From: an uncultured Bacteroidota bacterium | Lineage (GTDB): Bacteria; Bacteroidota; Bacteroidia; Bacteroidales; VadinHA17 | DNA length: 36,567 nt | Reading direction: 5' to 3' | Assembly (NCBI GenBank): GCA_903844815.1 | Contig: CAIMVD010000362.1 | Span: forward strand, 1 to 36,567 | Shown: positions 34,731-36,567 of the stretch, in pieces | Numbering within the stretch: the stretch's first letter is position 1 | Layout of the letters: each line of letters begins with the position of its first letter | Position numbers and translations under genes: made by a program | Notes under the pieces: model-generated | Database searches by the model: none | Seen by the model: the letters and a program-made list of their open reading frames with translations, nothing else | Told to the model about the DNA's origin: nothing

Positions 34731-34792
34731 TTGTTTATCGTTTTTGGTTTATGGTTTATCGTGTCGCTATCCGGTGATTTACGCTAAAGTAC
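34731..34792. repeat. 62-bp direct repeat, copy 1
   Basis: This copy differs from 34796-34857 at only two of 62 positions (34744 and 34767). On the coding strand it begins GTACTTTAGCGTAAATC and ends in heptads ACGATAA and ACCATAA. It lies in the leader between the Wza-like and Wzc-like genes. Confidence 0.9.
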
Positions 34793-34795
34793 TTA

Positions 34796-34857
34796 TTGTT
34801 TATCGTTTATGGTTTATGGTTTATCGTGTCGTTATCCGGTGATTTACGCTAAAGTAC
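34796..34857. repeat. 62-bp direct repeat, copy 2
   Basis: The second copy of the repeat at 34731-34792, offset by 65 bp. Both copies contain the GTGATTTACGCTAAAGTAC block and the heptad block TTTATCGTTTATGG (plus strand). Confidence 0.9.
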
Positions 34858-34896
34858 ATATATATCGTTTTTGGTATCTATGTTCGGTGTATCCAG

Positions 34897-34927
34897 ACGA
34901 TAAACGATGAACGATGAACTATAAACG
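34897..34927. repeat. Heptad tract in opposite orientation
   Basis: On the plus strand this reads as ACGATAA, ACGATGA, ACGATGA, ACTATAA, ACG: four 7-bp units in a row. The two 62-bp repeats carry the same heptad family on the other strand, so the tract and either copy could pair into a long imperfect hairpin in the leader RNA of the Wzc-like gene. Confidence 0.8.
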
Positions 34928-34932
34928 TAGTT

Positions 34933-35703
34933 TTATTTAAAGTAATTGAGCAAAAGAAGTGATGCCGTTACAATTCCGATAAAGGATGTAAATGTTGGCA
35001 GATTTAAAAGCCAGATTTTAGTATTTGTTGCTTCCACAACTATAACATCGTTTGGAAGAAGGGTATAGGCTTCGGAGGTAAAGATTTTATTATCCTGGAG
35101 ATTAAGGCGATAGGTTCGTGTGCCACCTTCGAAGGGCCGTACAACAAGCACCCTGTCGCGGTTACCGCCATCGGTGATTCCTCCTGCCTTGCCGACAGCC
35201 TCGAGAACCGTAAGGTAATTGCTGTAATTAATAAAAGTTCCGGGGGCTTTCACTTCGCCGATAACAGTATATTTAAAACTTAAGAGTTTACATTCAACTG
35301 TTGCGTTCTTAAAAACTTTGTCCACCTGCTCCTGAAAGGCCTTTTTTGCATCAACGAGGGTCATGCCTTCCACTTTAACAGGGCCTACAGCCGGAAGTTT
35401 CACATAACCATCCGCATCAACATCATAACCATATAAGCTTGCCCCCTCACCCTGCATCTGAGTCATCTGTGTTGAAGAACTACTGCCTCCTGATAGAAAA
35501 TCTTCAATTTTGCCTTCTGGTCCCATGGCTTTAACTGTTATGTAGAGCACATCGCGGGGCTTTAGTTTGTAATCGGGGATGTCCATTGTGAAGTTCTCCA
35601 CACCACCGGAAACGGGGGTGTCGCCGAGGTAGCGGAGCTTTTTTTGGGTAACGCAGCCGGAGAGGAGGGCGAGGAGGATTAAGAAAAGTAATTTGGTTCT
35701 CAT
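34933..35703 (-). CDS. Wza-like polysaccharide export lipoprotein
   Basis: The start is set at 35703 because MRTKLLFLILLALLSGC is a typical lipoprotein signal with lipobox LSGC and lipidated C17. A longer open frame reaches 36048 but only by reading through a low-complexity repeat. The 256-residue protein has the Poly_export domain at about 45-140 (DYKLKPRDVLYITV; DADGYVKLPAVGPVKVEGMT) and an SLBB-type domain at about 143-200 (YTVIGEVKAPGTF, AVGKAGGITDGGNRDRVLVVR). A hydrophobic C-terminal helix lies at about 231-253. It is expected to form the outer-membrane export channel for the polysaccharide and to work with the Wzc-like kinase 240 bp downstream. The short single-SLBB form is usual in Bacteroidota. 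Confidence 0.93.
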   Translation of the reverse strand: MRTKLLFLILLALLSGCVTQKKLRYLGDTPVSGGVENFTMDIPDYKLKPRDVLYITVKAMGPEGKIEDFLSGGSSSSTQMTQMQGEGASLYGYDVDADGYVKLPAVGPVKVEGMTLVDAKKAFQEQVDKVFKNATVECKLLSFKYTVIGEVKAPGTFINYSNYLTVLEAVGKAGGITDGGNRDRVLVVRPFEGGTRTYRLNLQDNKIFTSEAYTLLPNDVIVVEATNTKIWLLNLPTFTSFIGIVTASLLLLNYFK

Positions 35704-35716
35704 GTTTGGATATTTA

Positions 35717-36024
35717 AGCGGTGAGCGTAGAGAGGAGCGTTGAGCGTAGAGCGTAGAGCGTAGAGCGTTGAGAGTCAGAAAAAAGCGTTGAGCGTAGAGC
35801 GTAGAGCGTAGAGATTCAAAAAAAAGCGTTGAGCGTTGAGAGTAGAAAAAGCGTTGAGCGTTGAGCGGAGAGCGTTGAGAGTCAGAAAAAAGCGGTGAGC
35901 GGAGAGCGGAGAGATGAGCGTTGAGCGTAGAGCGTAGAGCGTTGAGCGGAGAGCGTTGAGAGATGAGCGTTGAGAGATGAGCGTTGAGCGGAACGCGAAA
36001 CCATAAACGCGAAACTTTGAACTT
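35717..36024. repeat. Degenerate 7-bp tandem repeat array in the Wza leader
   Basis: The roughly 300-bp leader of the Wza-like gene is almost entirely heptads. On the coding strand the main unit is ACGCTCA or ACGCTCT with variants ACTCTCA and CCGCTCA. The array is interrupted four times by a similar block with a poly-T run (35769-35787, 35810-35828, 35837-35853, 35876-35894). The end nearest the toxin gene changes to AACGCGA, AACCATA and AACTTTG units (about 35991-36024), the same family as in the leader of the Wzc-like gene. Because seven is not a multiple of three and the units contain no stop on the coding strand, the array is open in all three coding-strand frames; this explains the false N-terminal extension. 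There are no spacers, so it is not a CRISPR array. Confidence 0.9.
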
Positions 36025-36038
36025 TATTTTTAAATCCC

Positions 36039-36425
36039 TTATCTCCACTGCTGTTTTACCTGGTATTTTTTGAGTTTTTTGTCACGGGTTATAAGTATGA
36101 GATCCTCCGCAATAGCCTGAGATACTATTAATCTGTCAAAAGGATCAGAATGATGAAACGGTAAGGTTGAAAGAACCAAAAGATGTTCATAATTGATAGG
36201 AATAATGTCTATTTGATTCCTGTCGGTGTATTTAAATAACTCTTCAAGAGGAATTTCCAGTGTCAATTTACCTATTTGACTTTTAATAGTAATCTCCCAC
36301 AGACTTGCTGCACTCAAAAAACAGGGCTGATGAATATCCTTTATTTTATCCCTGACAGAAACAGGCAACTGGCTATCACCGGATACAAACCATAAGTAAG
36401 TATGGGTATCAAGAATGAAAGACAT
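36039..36425 (-). CDS. PIN-domain toxin (VapC-like ribonuclease)
   Basis: A 128-residue PIN domain with the expected acidic residues: D6 in ILDTH, E44 in SLWEITIK, D94 and D97 in HHSDPFDRLIVSQA and D115 in ITRDKKL. The HSDPFDRLIVSQA version is typical of COG3744-type PIN toxins. These proteins are Mg-dependent ribonucleases whose activity is blocked by the cognate antitoxin. Its ATG shares one base with the stop of the upstream antitoxin gene (TAATG), the normal antitoxin-toxin coupling. It has no evident connection to polysaccharide synthesis and sits just beyond the heptad repeat array. The specific RNA target is not predictable. Confidence 0.9.
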   Translation of the reverse strand: MSFILDTHTYLWFVSGDSQLPVSVRDKIKDIHQPCFLSAASLWEITIKSQIGKLTLEIPLEELFKYTDRNQIDIIPINYEHLLVLSTLPFHHSDPFDRLIVSQAIAEDLILITRDKKLKKYQVKQQWR

Positions 36426-36567
36426 TACATGTACTCATTAAATTCATCAAGTGGTTCATCAAAATCTGCAGAAAGCTTAATCTTATCTTTGGCAAACCCA
36501 AATTCCCGCGCTTTAAGACCTGATTTTACCTTTGATTTCTTTTTAAGGAATTCGACGAAATCGGCTA
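36425..36567 (-). CDS. DUF2281/VapB-type antitoxin (5' end cut by window edge)
   Basis: Only the last 47 codons are in the window. They read an FVEFLKKKSK segment, then REFGFAKDKIKLSADFDEPL and a DEFNEYM terminus. The GxxKxxIxxSxDFDxPLxxFxEYM pattern is the C-terminal toxin-binding tail of DUF2281-type antitoxins that pair with PIN toxins. The stop TAA at 36425-36427 overlaps the toxin ATG by one base. The N-terminal DNA-binding part lies outside the window. The antitoxin would neutralise the PIN toxin and probably repress the pair's own promoter, which is also outside. Confidence 0.8.
   Translation of the reverse strand, partial: ADFVEFLKKKSKVKSGLKAREFGFAKDKIKLSADFDEPLDEFNEYM

Noticed and set aside
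35717-36024. CRISPR-like array
   Set aside because: Units are 7 bp, contiguous and degenerate, with no unique spacers and no cas genes nearby.
35704-36048. N-terminal extension of about 115 residues on the Wza-like protein with Leu/Arg/Ser-rich repeats
   Set aside because: It is translated heptad repeat, begins at a GTG, and would bury a textbook lipoprotein signal at 35703; the repeat has no stop in any coding-strand frame, so openness is not evidence of coding.

Overview
The window is almost entirely one surface-polysaccharide (capsule/exopolysaccharide) biosynthesis locus, with every supported gene on the minus strand, so it is transcribed from about 36.4 kb down to 1. The organism is most likely a Bacteroidota member, probably of the order Bacteroidales. 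Reasons are the short Wza-like export lipoprotein followed by a Wzc-like tyrosine kinase, the repertoire of DegT, WxcM/FdtA, GNAT and FemAB-like proteins, the lack of clear Shine-Dalgarno sequences, and the AT-rich core. The edges (VanZ, Wza, Wzc) are richer in GC than the core: 31 of the first 60 bases are G or C, against 15 of 60 at 10741-10800. This fits a conserved export backbone with a horizontally exchanged glycan-specific core. The species cannot be named from this.

Layout in transcription order: (1) 36.57-36.04 kb, a VapBC-type toxin-antitoxin pair, probably unrelated to the capsule. (2) 36.0-32.2 kb, the Wza-like lipoprotein and Wzc-like kinase, each preceded by a leader made of degenerate 7-bp repeats. 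(3) 32.2-27.3 kb, two ATP-grasp ligases, a GtrB-like glycosyltransferase, a metallophosphoesterase, a methyltransferase and a small EamA/ArnE-like membrane protein. (4) 27.3-21.4 kb, an RffA/WecE-type 4-aminosugar transaminase followed by a Dlt-like acyl-transfer cassette: adenylating ligase, hotdog thioesterase, acyl carrier protein, MBOAT acyltransferase and DltD/SGNH-like protein. (5) 21.4-18.0 kb, two WxcM/FdtA-type ketoisomerases (one fused to a GNAT domain), a FemAB/GNAT-like protein and an FdtB-type 3-aminosugar transaminase. (6) 18.0-7.3 kb, a GtrB-like GT2, four polytopic membrane proteins of GT-C type, a Wzx-type flippase, a DPM1-like GT2 and a GT4. (7) 7.2-0.5 kb, a CapK-like adenylate-forming protein, a methyltransferase, a GT4, a FemAB-like protein, a DUF354 protein and a polysaccharide deacetylase-like protein. 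(8) A VanZ-like gene runs off the left edge.

Inferred assembly: dTDP-4-keto-6-deoxyglucose is made elsewhere, since no rmlA or rmlB is present. It would feed both a C4-amino sugar (RffA) and a C3-amino sugar (FdtA/FdtB). Cytoplasmic GTs build the repeat unit and Wzx flips it. GtrB-like GT2s plus GT-C enzymes, possibly with the ArnE-like flippase, add residues from polyprenyl-phosphate sugars in the periplasm. The Dlt-like cassette adds an acyl or aminoacyl group, and Wza/Wzc export the polymer. No recognisable Wzy polymerase and no initiating phosphoglycosyl transferase is in the window.

The most notable observations are: the Dlt-like cassette beside two aminosugar pathways; a 201-bp MITE-like insertion with inverted ends and a perfect 9-bp target duplication that replaced the last codon and the stop of a methyltransferase gene; a WxcM/FdtA paralog lacking one of the two active-site histidines beside a ketoisomerase-GNAT fusion; and period-7 degenerate repeats in both leaders of the export genes.
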